This document shows, piece by piece, positions 63,668 to 64,000 of a stretch of DNA of 64,000 nt. The notes beneath the pieces were generated by a model. That model was given only the letters and a program-made list of their open reading frames with translations. It ran no database searches and was not told where the DNA came from. Position 1 is the first letter of the stretch. Every line of letters begins with the position of its first letter. Origin of the DNA: Nostocoides sp. F2B08 (GTDB lineage: Bacteria > Actinomycetota > Actinomycetes > Actinomycetales > Dermatophilaceae); contig NZ_WESE01000005.1 of the NCBI RefSeq assembly GCF_009184895.1, forward strand, positions 186,001 to 250,000, given 5' to 3'. The position numbers were made by a program, and so were the translations under genes.

Positions 63668-64000
63668 GTGCTCCCGCCGCGGCCCGGTCCCGCTGACGAC
63701 GGCTCCCCGATGAACTTGTAGCCGACGCCGCGAACGGTGGCGATGAGTTCGGGAGCAACGGCGTCGTCTCCGAGCGCGCTCCGGATGCTCCGGACGTGCA
63801 CGTCGACGACACGCTCGTCGCCGTAGAAGTCGTATCCCCAGACCTCCTCCAGAAGCTGGGCGCGGGAGAAGACGCGTCCCGGTGATCTGGCGAGAGCGCG
63901 CAGGAGGTCGAACTCGAGGGCGGACAGGGACACCGGCGACCCGTTGCGCGTGATCTCGCGACGCGACTCGTCGATGGTCAGGCCGACGAAGGTGAGCGGC
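63664..64000 (-). CDS. OmpR/PhoB-family response regulator, C-terminal part (truncated by window edge)
   Basis: 111 residues of the C-terminal winged-helix DNA-binding domain; the frame stays open to the window end, so the receiver domain lies outside. LSALEFDLLRALARSPGRVF, QLLEEVWGYDFYGDERVVD and VHVRSIRSAL are the OmpR-type helix-turn-helix; VRGVGYKF is the wing. An apparent start at 63933 is internal. Stop overlaps the kinase ATG, giving a regulator-kinase operon. Confidence 0.94.
   Translation of the reverse strand, partial: PLTFVGLTIDESRREITRNGSPVSLSALEFDLLRALARSPGRVFSRAQLLEEVWGYDFYGDERVVDVHVRSIRSALGDDAVAPELIATVRGVGYKFIGEPSSAGPGRGGST

Noticed and set aside
1-64000. tRNA or rRNA genes, insertion sequences, prophage
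   Set aside because: No cloverleaf, rRNA signature, transposase, integrase or phage structural gene was recognised by reading.

Overview
The window is a chromosomal segment of a high-GC Gram-positive bacterium, most likely an actinomycete of order Micrococcales near Intrasporangiaceae (Janibacter/Knoellia-like; inferred from protein family content, the MurT-GatD pair, the sucC-sucD-DUF6350-purN-purH order and codon use, not from a search). Genes are dense and often overlap by ATGA or GTGA. At least ten genes have a -10-like hexamer ending 6-7 nt before the start codon, which suggests leaderless transcripts. I saw no rRNA, tRNA, CRISPR array, transposase or integrase.

Layout. 1-5.8 kb: 3' part of guaA with a duplicated gene end, a dispersed 60-bp palindrome, a small membrane protein and a large secreted subtilase. 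5.9-8.8 kb: a two-gene membrane module, a TrkA-N/RyR protein overlapping a TIR protein with one membrane span and an extracytoplasmic beta-rich domain; this is the best candidate for an undescribed system. 8.8-18.5 kb: envelope genes: murT-gatD, a UPF0104 flippase-like protein, a glycosyltransferase-Nudix fusion, and a PspC/LiaF-like protein divergent from a PspC-sensor kinase and its response regulator. 18.5-28.4 kb: quinone oxidoreductase, LmbE-type deacetylase, integral membrane alpha/beta hydrolase, stand-alone LigD-type polymerase, SRPBCC protein, pcrA, an M23 endopeptidase and a lipase-like hydrolase. 28.5-36.1 kb: a B12-binding protein, a PfkB kinase, sucCD with two terminator hairpins, DUF6350, purN and purH.

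36.1-42.1 kb: flavin monooxygenase and SDR operon, an MFS exporter, a 62-63-bp tandem repeat array and gamma-glutamyltransferase. 42.1-51.8 kb: a barbiturase/cyanuric acid hydrolase family gene with carbamate kinase, then a GH42 beta-galactosidase and DeoR regulator divergent from a sugar ABC transporter, then an EamA transporter. 52-61.8 kb: a CaiB CoA-transferase with a fused carboxyltransferase, a DnaQ-like exonuclease with a cNMP/CBS/DUF294 protein, and hyuA-hyuB (hydantoinase/oxoprolinase). 62-64 kb: a flavin-binding-fold protein and a two-component system that runs off the edge.

The same inverted repeat, TTGGCA-N5-TGCC(A/G)A, lies upstream of three separate minus-strand transcription units (carbamate kinase, CoA-transferase/carboxyltransferase, hyuA-hyuB). 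This suggests one regulon for catabolism of cyclic amides or ureides; the substrate is unknown.
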